A DNA stretch of 64,000 nucleotides from Nomia melanderi. Taxonomy: Eukaryota > Arthropoda > Insecta > Hymenoptera > Halictidae. Below, piece after piece: positions 48,083 to 61,746 of this stretch; positions within the stretch are counted from its first letter, which is position 1; each line of letters starts with the position of its first letter. The notes beneath the pieces are model-generated. The model was not told where the DNA came from, searched no databases, and saw only the letters and a program-made list of their open reading frames with translations. The stretch lies in NCBI RefSeq assembly GCF_051020985.1, contig NC_135012.1, positions 10,356,451-10,420,450 of the forward strand. Direction: 5' to 3'. Position numbers and translations under genes: made by a program.

Positions 48083-50116
48083 TTATCAATTTGTCCGAGC
48101 AAAAATTACTCCAGCAGGCTAAACTATGGAATGACCAGAAATTCGCTGTTTAGAAGGGTTGCGGCTGGTTTCGCCCTTTGTTCTTACCATTTCTACGAAC
48201 CAACCCCTAAGCTTCCTATGGCGCGCGTTTTATTTTCTTCGACTTCTACCCCGTCAGATGAAAGTTTCCTTGCTTCAGTGAATAACAAGGACGGAATAAC
48301 GACGTTACTCGTAACATGGTGGTTCCCTGGTCGCGACGGTGCGGCCGGATGTTTTGCGTCACTGAACTATGATTAAAACGTAAGGCATACGTGCGCGCTA
48401 CGCAACCGTAACTCTATTTGCCTAATGAACATTACGGACATTTGCTACCTGGAGCGTAGGGAGCACGCAGGCCGGGAAAGTTGCGGAAAGAACGTTTCCT
48501 GATAGATAGGACGGGCAAATTGATTAGCATGTTTCGCAGCACAGGAAGCCACTGTCGTCACGTCTACCTGGAACTGAATTTAAAGTTTTAATCTCGTTAC
48601 TGGCTTCAATTGATTTGCACATTTTAAATGCTTTTGAAAAATTAGGAACCTATGTATTAGTTACAATCAGGGCTTGAAAATAGTTATGACTTTGTTTTGG
48701 CTCTTCATAGCTGGTTCAGTCGAAACTGAAATGTGATGGTATCAAATAATCATTTTCGGAACCTTTTCAATCGCTGATTATAATTCTCTTGTTTTTTTGG
48801 GAAAATCGTAAGTTTTGAAAATTTGATGACACTTTTTTACTAATTTCAATATGGAAGGGATCACACATGTATAATTCAACCGAAACAGTTTGTGTATTAG
48901 AATTAACGTTAACATCGTTAATTTATAACTTCCTTTATTTTCTCTTAATAATTTCTATTGTTTATTAATTGCTCTGTGGGTTGATTCTATCTACTATCTA
49001 GTAGTAATGTATCATTGGCCAAATCGGGTGACTTTACGAAACACAAAGTAGAGTAACGCAGTATTACACATTGATTTCAAAATTTCCTTTTAAATTGAAA
49101 ATGAAATAAACATTATAGAATGTATTTTATTGTATTATTGCAGTTGTACCTTTAATCCAACGAATACATCAAATGTGCAAAGTAGTATATCCATAAGTAA
49201 TATTTATTACTATTGCAATTTTTCCATGACCAAAAGAATATTTATTACTTCCTAGCATCAAAACAATAATAAGAAAATTTGTTCTGAATCTAAAAAATCA
49301 TGAGATAATCAAGTACATTGCCAATAAGATTTTAAAACAATTCAAAGACTGGAATTAACCGATTTAGCCAATAATTTGATTCACATCATATATTTTTCTA
49401 TTATCTTATCCATATTCAAAACATGTGCACGACAAGAAATGGTCAAAACGAAAAATATTTAAAATCCTTCAACAAGAAAACCTGTTTGTATTTTCGTTTA
49501 ACACATTCTATTCCTTACACAAACATTAATTTGCATACATATCTGCACCCCAATCATTAGATAGCGACATAAGGGTAGATAAAGTTGATGTGTCATAGGT
49601 TACGAGGGCCGTAGAAGTTTCGAGGCTCTTTGATGTCAACCGATACGTCTTTCCGGCGATTAAACGAAACCGGTTGTTTCTCGCGGTTGCTCGCTCGTCT
49701 AGTTTCTTATCCGACGGTAACAGATTGGAATCTACGGTTGCCAAATTGATTGTCCGATCGATCACGAAGTTCACGCCGGATCGAGTGGCAAGATATTTGT
49801 TCGAACGACAAAATACATCGCGCCGCGGATACTTGGTCTGCGGCCGCGATCGATCATCGGGAAAACAGATGATCGATACGTTCGCCGGCTGCTGGAAGGA
49901 AGTTCACCCCAACCGAATACGACGTCCGATTAGACACGAGTTTGACACCGCGCGTCAAGTATTCGCCGAACGACAGGTGAACTATCGCGTGAACGCTCTG
50001 CACTGTTGATGTATAAAATACGCTTCGATCATCGTCGTTACGGATAACGCTCGCGATGAATTTCTGTTTCCCGGTTCTTCGAGTTTTCTTTTATCAGATT
50101 CAATGGTAATAATCCA
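48083..50116. other. Non-coding DNA with two GC-richer blocks
   Basis: The blocks lie at about 48110-48590 and 49560-50080. ORFs at 48023-48376 (+), 49526-49774 (-) and 49674-50009 (+) are open; the first reads out of the MITE and the other two overlap each other on opposite strands. None is recognised. Confidence 0.35.
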
Positions 50117-50295
50117 TTAACACGCCAAGTGTTAGGACAAGGGGACAATTTTACGACATGGGAATTATTCTTAGAGACGTTCGTGACCATCAGCTTTCCT
50201 AATAATACCTAATTGTTCGAAAATAATTACAATAAGAAAATTGAGGTCGAATGCAAATATTCAGTAACATAGCAGCTTTGTTGGCACGACGTTAA
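50117..50295. mobile_element. Possible TTAA-flanked MITE (CACGCCAAG ends)
   Basis: The left end TTAACACGCCAAGTG and the inverse of the right end, TTAACGTCGTGCCAAC, align with a small gap, each with TTAA. It is 179 bp and non-coding. The inverted repeat is short and may be fortuitous. Confidence 0.4.
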
Positions 50296-53200
50296 ACACA
50301 TTAAATGAATTTAAATATTTATAGCAGTTGATCTCCGAATAATCTTAGATGGAACTCTTTTTATAAAGTCACAATTTATCAAAATTCATTTCAATTCAAA
50401 CAGTTTATTTTGTAAACAAACATACATAATTTAATTTTAAACATTCATGACGTTCCGGAAACCTCTAATCCAATAATTTCAGAAACCACAACAATTTCCC
50501 TTTAAAATCGTATATAGTTTATACAAAGTATTCTCTTTACACCATCGAAAATAACGTTAACACTCCGTATAATCGAGATAAACAGGACACGCCGCGCAGG
50601 GACGTCATTCGATCGAGCAAAATCCAAAAAACATAACCGTTAAACAACAGCGTAATTTTCAATATCCGCGAGAAAATGAATTTTAAAAGCAGCTTTTTTC
50701 ACAAGCCCGTTCGATCAGTAGTTGTCGATCGGGCACGTTGAACTGTGACAAACAAGTTTTCCGCGGCGCGTGTACACGGAGCGAAGCGAATTCCCAGAAA
50801 AACAACTCGTCCGGTCGTTGATTATTTTCTGTTCACGGCATCTAATCAAATTTTAAACGAGCCGGGAATAGATTAAAAATAAATCGGTTAACTCCGTCGG
50901 GATGCTGCACACGTTTCGCAGTGCCGTCCGATGCAGCCCGACTGACTTTCGGCTTTTGTTTACGCCGAGGGCTGGAAGACGAGGCGCTTAACGAAGAAAT
51001 TAGAGACGGAGGACAGGACGCGAAACTACTTCTCCCTTTTGCGTTAAGCTTTTACGATGCACTCACGAATAATGTCGCGCAGCTTCGTTCTGCAGCACGG
51101 TTGTGACCTGATAAACCGATTTTCTTCGAATTACGTCGTCCCGTTACCGACGGAAGCGGCTCCGTTCTGTCGTCCCGGTTATATCGATAATTAATTACTT
51201 CCGAAAGAGGATCAGCAAGTGAAATTGTAGTAAATGTTGCACAACTTGTTTAATTCATGCGACATCCGGGGACGTTTCTTCCCGACGATTTCCTCTTTTC
51301 TCTCTTCCCTTTTTTCTTCGTCCGTCGGGTTTTCGTTCGGTCGCTCGAGCCGACGATTGATAATTCATATACGGAACGGAGTTTGAATGAAATTGAACGG
51401 GTGTCTGGAAGAAGGGACTATGTTACACTTCATAAATTTCAGAGGACGCTGGAAAATTGAATTACTGGTCACCGTGGCGACTGGACAGATGGCTGGTACA
51501 ATGTGTGTCCTTCCAAATTAAAAAATGATGGTTTAATAATTAGAAAGTAGATCGTTACTTTTCCAAACCGTAAAATTATAACAAATCCGTTTTTCTTTTT
51601 CCTGATGGACAATCCATTTTTGTGCGAAATCGGTATATTGTTGAGTTGTGTTTCGTCGACTGAAATTTGTAACATTAATAACATTTTTCCATACGGTTGT
51701 CAATGTTAAGTTTTCTTATTCTGTATTTATGACATCTAGAATAATGATTAGTACCTATAATGTATTTATATTGATAGTTTATATTGTTTTATTATTATAA
51801 AATTCATTTTGTTAATTTCTTCAGATTTATCTTAATTCAATCTGTATCCTATCATTTCTGTTAACATTCATTTAAAAACTGTTGATAAATAAAATACAAA
51901 AATGTATCGAAGATTATGAATGGGAAAAACAAAAGAAAGATTAATGAATAATAAGCAAAATCAGTCGTTCCATTCGGCAAAGATTCTTCCAAATTTTAAC
52001 GTACTGTCTTCTCACAATTTCTTTTTAAGATCACCCGGTTAAATCGGACATTTATGACTCATAAAATATGGCTTCCGAAGTTGGAATTGCTGCTACCAGA
52101 CAGAAAGGATTGACTATGTTAAAATCATAAATTACAGTGATGTTTATGCATTTTCAACGCGAAACACGTTACGGTCTGTAAATGCTTATTATTTCAAGCT
52201 GAAGGATCTGCTGCGAGATGGCCATAAAGTTTATTACACGTACTTCGCAACAATGCTGCTCCGCTGATTCCATAATACCCTACTCGGCTGCAATTGCACC
52301 GCGCTTTCGTGTTTTATTCGGAATTTTCAGACTGACCGTACTCGAAAATGAAATCTCTTATAGGGACATTTCATTCTGTCTTTTCTATCTTCCTTTTATT
52401 AGTATGTTCATTACATTATTGGAGTTTCCACTTAATTATTCTTATCCATTCAATTATTTCTATTGTCTACCATTTTGCTCTATTTATTAATTTAATATCT
52501 GAAGACTTTTCCAATTTCAAATGAATTGCTAATTGATTACAAGGAGTGAATTAACTTCTTCATATAATATTTATTAATAATAATATTATTATTCTATATT
52601 TTATTATACTATATTATTAGAGTTTATTTATAAACACTACTATTATTAACCCTGTAGATTTCTATAACTGAACAACATATAATAGTTAATATAAGGCACG
52701 TAATACTTCTGTCGTCAGCGTTCAGTAAGTAGTTATGTCTTGTATAGTTCAGACACATCAAATATTCAAACTGAGTTCTCAAATTTCGAAAATTATTGTA
52801 AATAGGTATCATTGTACCATTAGTTATTGTTCATCCTTTGTTTCTAGTCTATTCTTTGCTCAGCATTAACATAGAACTACCTGTAGGATAACAACATTGC
52901 TAAACCAATCTTTAAAAAAGTAAATGGAAGCTGTCGCAAGGTTTTTGGAGTTATTACGTTTGCATCTCACGTTGATCAAATTTTGAACGTTGAACAGTCA
53001 ATATCGATTATCTCAAAACTGTGTAGAAATTTTGCAACATACCTCTATTTGTATTGACCGTAAACATATCCATTTTCTAATTATTTTTAGTATCTTGCGT
53101 TTATTTTCCTCCTGCTTGCAACCCTCGCTCGTCGAATTGCTCAGCGTATTACGCCCTTCAGGAAGTTATCCAGGAAACTGGAACGATTCCGCGTGTCCTC

Positions 53201-54081
53201 CGTGAAGGAATTCAAGATAGTAGGAATAGGGTGCTGCCCAACCGATTGCAGACGGTGCTTTCACCCTTCATAATTTCGGCGAGTAGGGCAGAAAAATGTC
53301 CCTGTAATTTCTTTAACAATGCTCGAAGGAGCTTCCGATGACCGAAGTTTCTGCGACGAGGAACTGGGAACGAAGTATCCTCTATTGTTCCCAAGTATTC
53401 TATAAGTTAAATGTAATACCTTTCGTAAAGATATTATTTTTATTCGATGGTCGAGAAATTTTGGAAATATTTGCAATTCGAATGCAATGCTTTTAATATT
53501 TGTATTTCTAATATGTATAATTTGTATAGGATTTTGAGGAATTTTGGAAAATATTTATAATTCATACTTGTATTATTTATATTTGTTACATATATAATTC
53601 GTATGGAATTTTTAGAAAATATTTGTACATTTGTGACTAGACTGAATGATTCATACATTTAGATGATTAAATTACTTACAGTCTACTTTACAATAAAGGT
53701 TTTTAGAATGCTTATACTGTAATTGAGTACATAAAAATTATTTTGAAAAAAGATAATTTTCCATTTGTCTTCATTCTTTGTAAGTTGATTTTTAACAACA
53801 AAATATTGAATAAATATTCAGGTTGTAGTTACAACGCACCTGACAGTAGTCGGAAAATATGAAGTGCAATTTCAATTGTAACGTGAATATTTATATAAAT
53901 TCAAATTTGAATGATAACAATTTAAATTTCTAGTTTCCAATGTTTTTATAGCAAACGTTCCATCAGATTTAAAAAAACAGTTTCTTAATCACTGGACTAT
54001 TATTACCTACAATTCACCAAAATCAAGGAAAAATAAATTGTCAAAACATAAAAAATAGGTGTAATAGTATAACAATATAAA
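50296..54081. other. CpG-rich block followed by long AT-rich non-coding DNA
   Basis: GC is high from about 50540 to 51470. Smaller GC-richer patches lie at 52200-52330 and 53100-53400. Another CATAGAACTACC end follows TTAA at about 52868. No ORF (50921-51106, 52218-52490, 52990-53205 +, or those on -) is recognised. Confidence 0.4.
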
Positions 54082-54223
54082 AATATAATATAATATAATA
54101 TAATATAATATGATATAATATAATATAATATAATATGATATAATATGATATAATATAATATAATATAATATAATATAATATAATATGATATGATATAATA
54201 TAATATAATATAATATAATATAA
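54082..54223. repeat. (TATAA)n pentanucleotide microsatellite
   Basis: About 28 tandem copies of a TATAA unit span 142 bp, with a few TATGA variant units. Reverse-strand frames through it encode only Tyr/Ile/Leu repeats and are artefacts. Confidence 0.95.
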
Positions 54224-55121
54224 CAAAATATACAATATAAGTAATAAGTTTCGAATGGTCGTAACTAGGCATTAATGGGAGGCAGTTCGTTTCTTTCGAC
54301 GTTTCCCGAACGACTCCTTAATTCTCGTTATAATACGCGAAGTTACGTTAGGCAGAAATTACGGCAACAAAGAGAAACTTATCTTCCGCCAGCTTACAAC
54401 TAATTTTCCTACGGAAAATCCGCACAGCCGCACTAAACTTTTGCACTCCCGCGTACCTTAGAACAATGCTACGCGACGTTGGTTGTTTATCGAGACTAAC
54501 GAAGGCAAACACTAATAAGCAGAAATCTTGGTAACGACTCTCTCTCCTTCTATAATTAGATCCGCATCAAACTTTAATATAACGAGAAAACTCGGTAATA
54601 AATAGGTCATTCGCTTAGCTCGCATTGGGCCATTTATTTGTTAATGGTAAAAACAATCTAACACGGTTAATTTATATAAAATGATGGCGAATAAAAATTT
54701 AAAAAGGAAAAATTTAGAAATGAATGTCTTTTATATTTTCCTCATGAAATCAAATAAAACAACACGTATTACAATAATTTATTTTTTATATTATTACTAT
54801 TAAACAACTGTTAAATTCATTATACATTATAAAGTAATAGCAACTGAGATAAAGTATGATGTTGGCCAAGAAATGCTGTTACATTTTGTACGAAAGTTTG
54901 CACAAATGTTTCTCTTTATTAAATTAATGAATCAAATTATTCGTCAAATTATATATTATGCACTGTATTTGACAGTCCTTTGCAACTTTTATTTTTTTAT
55001 AATAAAATAATTCAATTATAATATGAATATTTTGATTTTAAGTAATTATTCGAATATCATTTAATTTCAACAAAACCCAATTCAATACTATATGTATATT
55101 ATTGTATTGCTATATTATCAG
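54224..55121. other. Non-coding flank, GC-richer to 54620 and then AT-rich
   Basis: No gene or repeat family is recognised. The final bases before 55122 (TTGCTATATTATCAG) form a good splice-acceptor-like sequence. Confidence 0.4.
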
Positions 55122-55181
55122 CACTGCTGCAAGTAGAAGTAGTTGGTATTGCTCAGACATGTTTGCAAGCCATGCTCAAAG
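55122..55181 (+). CDS. Candidate 60 bp internal exon, unrecognised protein
   Basis: A good acceptor (ATATTATCAG) and a GTATGT donor bound 60 bases. In one frame (CA + codons + G) they read LLQVEVVGIAQTCLQAMLK, a convincingly protein-like amphipathic segment. The other frames are a stop-containing one and a Ser/Ala-rich one. If the donor is not used, the frame continues ten more codons to a TAG, and AATAAA motifs occur at about 55379 and 55443. I cannot name the protein and see no flanking exons. Confidence 0.3.
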
Positions 55182-56282
55182 GTATGTATACTTACTCGTA
55201 TACAGAGTGTGTATAGTAACTGGGACAAGCTGTAACTTTGTTCCTGGGAAGTTAGAAAAAGATTATGATGGAAAACATTGCACCATTTGACATGGTCTAT
55301 TATTCTGCAATAACAATTTTTTCATAGATACATTGGTGCAGTAGCAGTGTAATGGCAAAGAGCTGGTATTTTAGTATAATAAACTCTATCAAATAATGGA
55401 AAGTTTTTTTTTCTCTTTGCAAGTATTTAAGTATTAAAGCAAAATAAATTTTTTGGTTGACATATAATAATAATAAAATGATTACTTGACTCGTACAATT
55501 TCAAAGAATTTTTCGTGATAACTTGAAACGATAATTGCAGTTCTCAGTTTATTCGTGACGTTAATCGCGTATCAATCGTTCCGAGACCATTCAAACGATC
55601 AAGCCAGCGTTCGATAATAATTTCTAGCGATTTTTCAGTTTCTAATATAGCAATTTCAACGAACTCATGCATCTAATCTCGATCATTTGCAATATTACTC
55701 TAATCAAACATTTACGTTTCCCGTAATCAATTAATCAACGTCTGTCAACATACTGCCAACTAAATGAAAATTAGTCGTCTAAATGGCTACGTATATTTTG
55801 ATCACTAACACGTGAACCGTTAAGTTCATAATTTTCTGCTTAATTGTTCCATTGATAGGTCTTCATTCACGCAATTATCAAAATAATCAGAGTTTTTCTA
55901 ATCATTCAATTGGAACACGATAGAACATTAAAATATACCATACTGATTTACTAATTCTTATATAAGAATATATATTATAAAATTGGAACTTCTGCTTTTT
56001 TTAAAAATGTGAAAACATTTTTAAATAAAATAATGGTTATTTTAAAAAGGTAAGTATTGTATTATTATAAAGAAGAGTATTTTCATTTTCTCAGTGTCTT
56101 TAATAATACAACATAAAAATCATTAATAATATCAAAAAAATAAATAATTACTCCAGCATAAATTATATAAGTATTAACTTATCTTTCCATTGTCTTTAGT
56201 GATAGGGCAATCATAATACATCGATAACTTCGATAACACGAAGCTTCCAGAAGTTGCAAGCAATTAATTTAATTTTTTAATA
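55182..56282. other. AT-rich non-coding stretch
   Basis: Two polyadenylation-like hexamers occur at about 55379 and 55443. No other feature is supportable. Confidence 0.4.
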
Positions 56283-56480
56283 TTAAAGGTAGCATTTTAT
56301 GCGATTTATATATAATCCTTATAAAAATTCTAACAATAGATCGTTTTTGGTCTAGTCAGGTATATATTACAGCATTGAAACAACTATTTATTTTCATAAT
56401 TATTTCGAAATAAGGAAATTGAAAGCTGTCAATAACTACGAAATAGGCAAATTCAAACTTGTCACTCTGACTGCTGTTAA
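56283..56480. mobile_element. Degraded MITE, subfamily 2
   Basis: It retains TATATAATCCTTATAAAAATT, CTAACAATAGATCGTTTT and TGTCAATAACTACGAAATAG in the order of the 47866-48082 copy. Both terminal repeats are mutated, so the ends are approximate. Confidence 0.5.
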
Positions 56481-56881
56481 ATAACAAAAAACCAGTATAT
56501 AATCTTTCCCTCTTCCAGTACGATCGCTAAATAATTCAATTTACAATTTACCTTCTCACAAAAATCATTTTTAAAGCGAATCGCAGAATTACATGTTTGT
56601 CTAGAAAAATAAAAAATCGACCGTTGAAACAGTTAACACCATTTCGAGTTTCAAGATGACGCGTATACTCGTCGAACGCAATTAACCTTTAATACTTTCG
56701 AAAATCCTCGTCCACAAACAATTAAGAAACGTAATAATTCGATAACAAAGTAATACCATTCTTAAATCGAACATTTCTCCACTTCATAATCTGCGCATTC
56801 GCCACAAGCTCAAAAAAGAATCGTTGTCTATTGGATCTTCATCGAATCCCAGTGCTCACAAGAAAAAGGAAAAGAAGAACG
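56481..56881. other. Non-coding stretch with a TTAA-element right half
   Basis: At 56560-56685, GTTTGTCTAGAAAAATAAAA and GATGACGCGTATACTCGTCG followed by ATTAA match the right end of 23699-24118. A decayed relative lies near 57810-57905. No gene is seen. Confidence 0.4.
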
Positions 56882-59120
56882 AAAAACGAAGATCAACCGG
56901 TGAAAGTATGAATTTACATAAACGTCGGTAGTCAGCTAACGAGCGATTTTCGATCACGAACGGGTCGGCGCAGGGCCGGCCGTTTTACAGAAGCTCGCCG
57001 GCGGAGAGTGGATTTTTATTAATTACTTTATTGTTCCGCGTATCGATCAATTGTAGGATGTACGTATACAACCGATTGTTTTGCGGGTGATTGGTTGTTA
57101 TGTGCAGTAGCGCGAAACCCAATAGTCGTTGTTTTTGGTGTCTCGAGGCTGATGGATGGCGGATATCGACTGCATCGCTGCAGGGGACTGGGTGGCTTTC
57201 TCATTTCACAAGCCGAGAGGGACTTCCGCCGGAACCCAAGCCCCCAAGAGAGACACTGGGAATTCGCTTTAGCCACGGCATCGAATGTCACCGAATTTTC
57301 TGTTGGTGTAACCAATTTTGCTCCCCGTGTGTCTCGGTATTTCTGGCTACCTTTTTCCCTCTCTCTCTCTTTGTCTGTCTGTCCATCTTTTTCTCTCCCG
57401 GCGCTGTTGTCTGGGCCTCTTTCTCCGCGCGATGCATTCATTGGAAAAATATAACGCACCGGGAAGCACTACATATTCTAGTATAAAGCATCGGATAACT
57501 GAAATTGAAAATTCTCCGGCTTTTAGAGGTACTAGTTGAAAACGAAGGAATAACCCGATACACATCGACGACCTGGAATTCTACGGAATCGCACGCGGTG
57601 AAAGAATGATCTTAAATTTGTAAAACACAGACGACACCGCGGAGGATATTTGGAGTTTGTTCGTTCGACATTCTTGTTAACGCCTTGCTTTAAATTATGC
57701 GCGCGGCTCGTGACGATCATTGTAAGCAGACTTTAGCAAACGTAAATATTAGCTCCTTTGAACTCGAATTAAATGTTATCCTGTTATCAATTATTATATT
57801 TTAGAGACTGACAAATTTGTTGTATCGATCACCGTTGAAAAATAAATAATAGCTATTAAACTTCACAACAAACGCTCGTATACCTAGCGTCGAACATTCA
57901 CTGTTACACATTATCGCCTTAGTTCCGATCTCATCTCACCCATCGAATCTCAGCCGGGCAAAATCCGCGTTATATTCTCCGCAGTCCCACATCCGAGAAT
58001 TTGTGGATCAGCACCTAATTACTCAGCGCCGAAAAAACACGGCGATGCCCTTTACGCGTCCATTAGCTTCGCGTCCGAGCATCGAGGGTAGATTTTTAAC
58101 GAAGCACGCACAGAAAAATAAAACAACGCTCGCGAAACATCTGACGAAAGGAGCGAAAAATCCTGGAGGGAGAAAGATCGCCGAAAGAGAGGCAAGAAGA
58201 ACAACACGGAGTAGGAGGAGGCAAAAGAAAAAAGAACGAAAGAGAGAGAGAAAGGTACGCTGCCAGTCGACGGGAGCAGATTTTCCTACGGGGAAAACGA
58301 TCCGTCGTTGTCCAATTTGCCGTACGGAGCCAATAGCCGTCGTCGTGTACGACGCACCGAAAAAAAGGGACGTCCTGTACGACAGAGCCGCGCCGTTATC
58401 CGATATTTGTGACCGAAAATGGAAGCAGGTATCGTATAAAATGACAATAAGGGCGTGCCATACTGTACTATCGTGCCGGACATCAATAACATTCGTTACC
58501 GGCGTTACACCCTGTATATACACACCGGACGTACATACACACACGGATTACCCGGCTCCTTCCGTTGGCTGATTTGTCAATGTGCTTCACCTGTGCCAGC
58601 CTCTATAAGATACAGGAGACGAGAACAACAACGACGACGACGACGACGAGGAAACGCGCGCGCGTACGCCGGCGGTCTTCCGGCCTGCACGCTGCTCTGT
58701 AAAGAATAGCCGGCAGCGCGGGGGCGTGCAGGACCACTTTACGTAACTTATGTCGCCTTTGTTAGCGCCGTCATACCGAGGCCCGTTGTTGCCCGCGACC
58801 AGACGCACCGGCGATGCCCTCGCCGTTCAATGTCATCGCGCTCGATCGCCTCGGTCGCCCTCATTATCACCCCTTTTATTGGCCACGGGTGTTTAGATGA
58901 TTATGCCTTTCTCCGACGTTGCTCAACGGAGTTTTCTATTAAACCGGGATCACTCTGCCCGAAACGGGAGACGCTCCTGCGGAGAGTGACGAGTGGACCG
59001 GTGACACATGACAAGATGGCGCGGGAATACTGTTACTTGATTTCGATGGAGACGTCCGGATGGGAGATCATGGGATCCGAGGTCATCATGGGATACGGTG
59101 GAACGTTTCTTATTTGATCG
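56882..59120. other. Two large CpG-rich blocks with conflicting ORFs
   Basis: GC is high at about 56880-57720 and 57890-59120. Long frames occur on both strands over the same bases: 57028-57459 (-) against 57091-57486 (+), and 58003-58572 (+, 189 codons, Lys/Arg-rich) against 58023-58544 (-, 173 codons). Mutual overlap and unfamiliar sequence argue for chance. An (ACG)n microsatellite lies at 58624-58650 and a TACACCCTGTA end at 58506-58516. Confidence 0.35.
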
Positions 59121-61044
59121 TTATTGTTCCGTATGGTTTTCAGATGTACTTTTACCGTTTCTGCATGTGTTCAATAATATTTAATTTATCTCTCAGTTTC
59201 ATCACTATTTTTCTTTAAACGCTTATGGTATAAGGGAATTTAATCGCGTTGGACTCGAGCAAGACACTATAATAGAACACTTGTTTGGATTTTCAAATGT
59301 ACATACATATAATCAGTCATTCGCATAACTGAGAGTCAGATAACACTGGTTATAACATTTTTTTTTGTCAGAGAATGTTTAATGAGTGATCTTAATAGTG
59401 TTTCTTATGTTGAATTCGAATATGCATTCCGGTTTTCTCTGGCAGTTATAGCTTTTGAGAAAATTAAGTTTGAATGGAAACTAATTTTTCAACTTTGAAC
59501 ACTTGTGTTTTAATTATGAACATTTTTTAAGCTTTTCTTACGCAGTATTATTCTATGGACCTTATTGAACACAATAATGTAGATTTTAATGGTATTATAA
59601 ACATTATAATGATATTGTAAACTACAATAGTTTTGACGTAATGGTTGTGACCCTTTCAAAACGGTCAAAATATTTTCTGTATTCTGAGGAACAATTTTTG
59701 TTAGGTATGTGTATTTATTACTAGCGAAACAATATAGGAATATTTTATATAGGTCACAGCGAGCACGCTTCGTTGATTTCTGCGATTCGAAACTCTTTCA
59801 CATCTAAAAGTTAAAATCGCTAGTATCTCCGGATATTTACATATACTTCTTCTATCGTATAACGTTTGTATTGTTTTAATATATAAATAAAATAGTAGAA
59901 GTTATAACGTTTTAATCGAGAAAAGTGTAAATACGTATTGGTGATATTTTTTGTTTTAGAAGATCTGCTAATATACTGCTAATATATGCGACTATGTAAT
60001 AATAATTTATTCCTCGTTATTCGAAATTTAATTGGCAGCATTTGCAAAATCACCTCAAATAAAAGTTTTAAACGATCGTTCGTTTGTTCGACGAGATAAC
60101 AACAACAACAGCGCAATTTAAACACATAATTTCCCTCAACAGGTGTAAAAAAACACGTGGCAGAAACGTATTTTTCGTTGCTTGTTCTCGATGATCGTAC
60201 ATTTTACATTGAACGGGTGTTTTCCGTTTCCATTGGACAATCAATCTGAACCGATCACCAAATGGCAAACCACTTCCTTTGCACGTTTCGAAGTAATATG
60301 CTTTATGAATTGTTTTCCATCAATTTGTCCTTTTCAAAGGAAAATTGTTTTCCGTAAAGGGTTGCCATTGTCAGAGCTAAAGTGAAACCTGCTTTCCGCT
60401 GATTGCATGAGTTTACTACCTTTTACTCGTGTCGTTTCTTTGTTGTTTATCTGAAACTCTTGCAAATAAGTTTATAGGATATAGCGAGTCCTTGATATAC
60501 TTTTCTGGAAAATGTATTGACGACATTTTTATGACAATTTATTCAATAATTAAATGAAACGACACATTAAGGAAGATGTAAATAGAATACTTCCTTTCAA
60601 ATTGAACCATTTACTATATAGGTTCAGAATAATTATTGAAGTAAATCAATAAGGTGTACTAATTGGGAAATAATGAATTATTTAATTTAAACCACTATTT
60701 CTTGCAATCGATACATATAAGTTTATTTTACAGATTACATTATCGGAAACAAGTATTTTCTATAACCTCCTCCCTAATTTACTTATAATTAACGTCCAAG
60801 ATTAGTATTAAAAAGTTTGTTGTTTACGAAAATATTATTTATAAACAGAACATTTTAAGCATGCGTGCATGAGGACATTTTGGTGAGAGACAGCGGAGAA
60901 CATTTTTGTACGTGATAGAGAGTCGTGTGTCCTTCGTGGTATTAAGTTGTATTCTTACGTGTTGTCCATATATTTCCTAATTCTCTTTTCACCGAAGATC
61001 CACATTTTCAATATCTAATAATAATAGTAGCCCCACTATAAAAT
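59121..61044. other. AT-rich non-coding stretch
   Basis: No gene or repeat family is recognised. The ORFs at 60068-60268 (-) and 60182-60385 (+) overlap on opposite strands. The last 200 bp lead into the primer-binding-site-like motif. Confidence 0.4.
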
Positions 61045-61062
61045 TGGGGGCTCAGCCGGGAT
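61045..61062 (+). other. Retroelement primer-binding-site-like motif
   Basis: TGGGGGCTCAGCCGGGAT differs by two bases from TGGGGGCTCGTCCGGGAT, the proline-tRNA primer site used by some retroelements. No TG...CA long terminal repeat or gag/pol frame is evident around it. It also forms a short stem with AGCCCCA at 61029-61035, which may be the simpler explanation. Confidence 0.25.
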
Positions 61063-61746
61063 CACTATGATACTTTATCGTGTCCTCTTTTGATTCTAAT
61101 TTCCATGTTGTAACGTAGTTTTGGAAGAAGAAGCCGGTGTCGACCGGTATCTGGAACGTCGTTAGATAATGTCTTCGGGGTCTGCTTCAGCCATGCCGGC
61201 TTCCTGAGGAGGCGGCTTAAAAGGCGGGTAAATAATCCGTTTTCGTAGTCTAACGCATTTACTCGATCCGCGGTTATGTTCACTCTTGTGCACGGTCCTC
61301 CTTCCGAGATTACTCCTGATAAGGAATTCACACGGAACAACGGGCTCCCGGCTACAATTGTCTTCCGTCGCGTAGTTTATGTCTTAACAGTCGAACAGCT
61401 GTCTAGTGAAACATTATCAAGCTGCTCTGAGATTTTGTGGAAGTTTTTTCTTACGTGAATGTAAGTTTTTCAGAAGTTTAGCAATTTCGATGAATTTTTC
61501 CTATCTCGAAGCATTCTTAAGTCATTCGTCGTTAAATCTAAATCCATTTCAATTCTTCGTGAGTTTAGTCTAGTGACACTAACAATGAGTGAGTTTGTAT
61601 AAGTAAATGTTAATGGTAAGTAGAAAATATATGTACATAACAATGCTAAATTTTTAGTTTAATTCTTCAGTGTGCTTTTAAGTTAAAAGTTCGTGCAGTA
61701 TTCTTGTTAGCAGTGAATTGAAGTCGGATTTCAGTATTTCACTAGT
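61063..61746. other. Short GC-rich patch, then AT-rich DNA
   Basis: The reverse frame 61065-61340 (91 codons) and the forward frame 61276-61458 overlap. Neither is recognised. Nothing else is supportable. Confidence 0.35.

Noticed and set aside
54003..54272. Tyr/Ile/Leu repeat ORFs on the minus strand
   Set aside because: They are translations of the (TATAA)n microsatellite.
58003..58572. 189-codon forward and 173-codon reverse ORFs over the same bases
   Set aside because: They overlap almost completely on opposite strands in CpG-rich DNA, with Lys/Arg-rich or hydrophobic composition as expected by chance. Neither is recognisable.
61040..61075. tRNA 3' end on the minus strand (ATCCCGGCTGAGCCCCCA)
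   Set aside because: No T-loop or other tRNA arms lie next to it. A primer-site-like motif or a short local hairpin explains it better.
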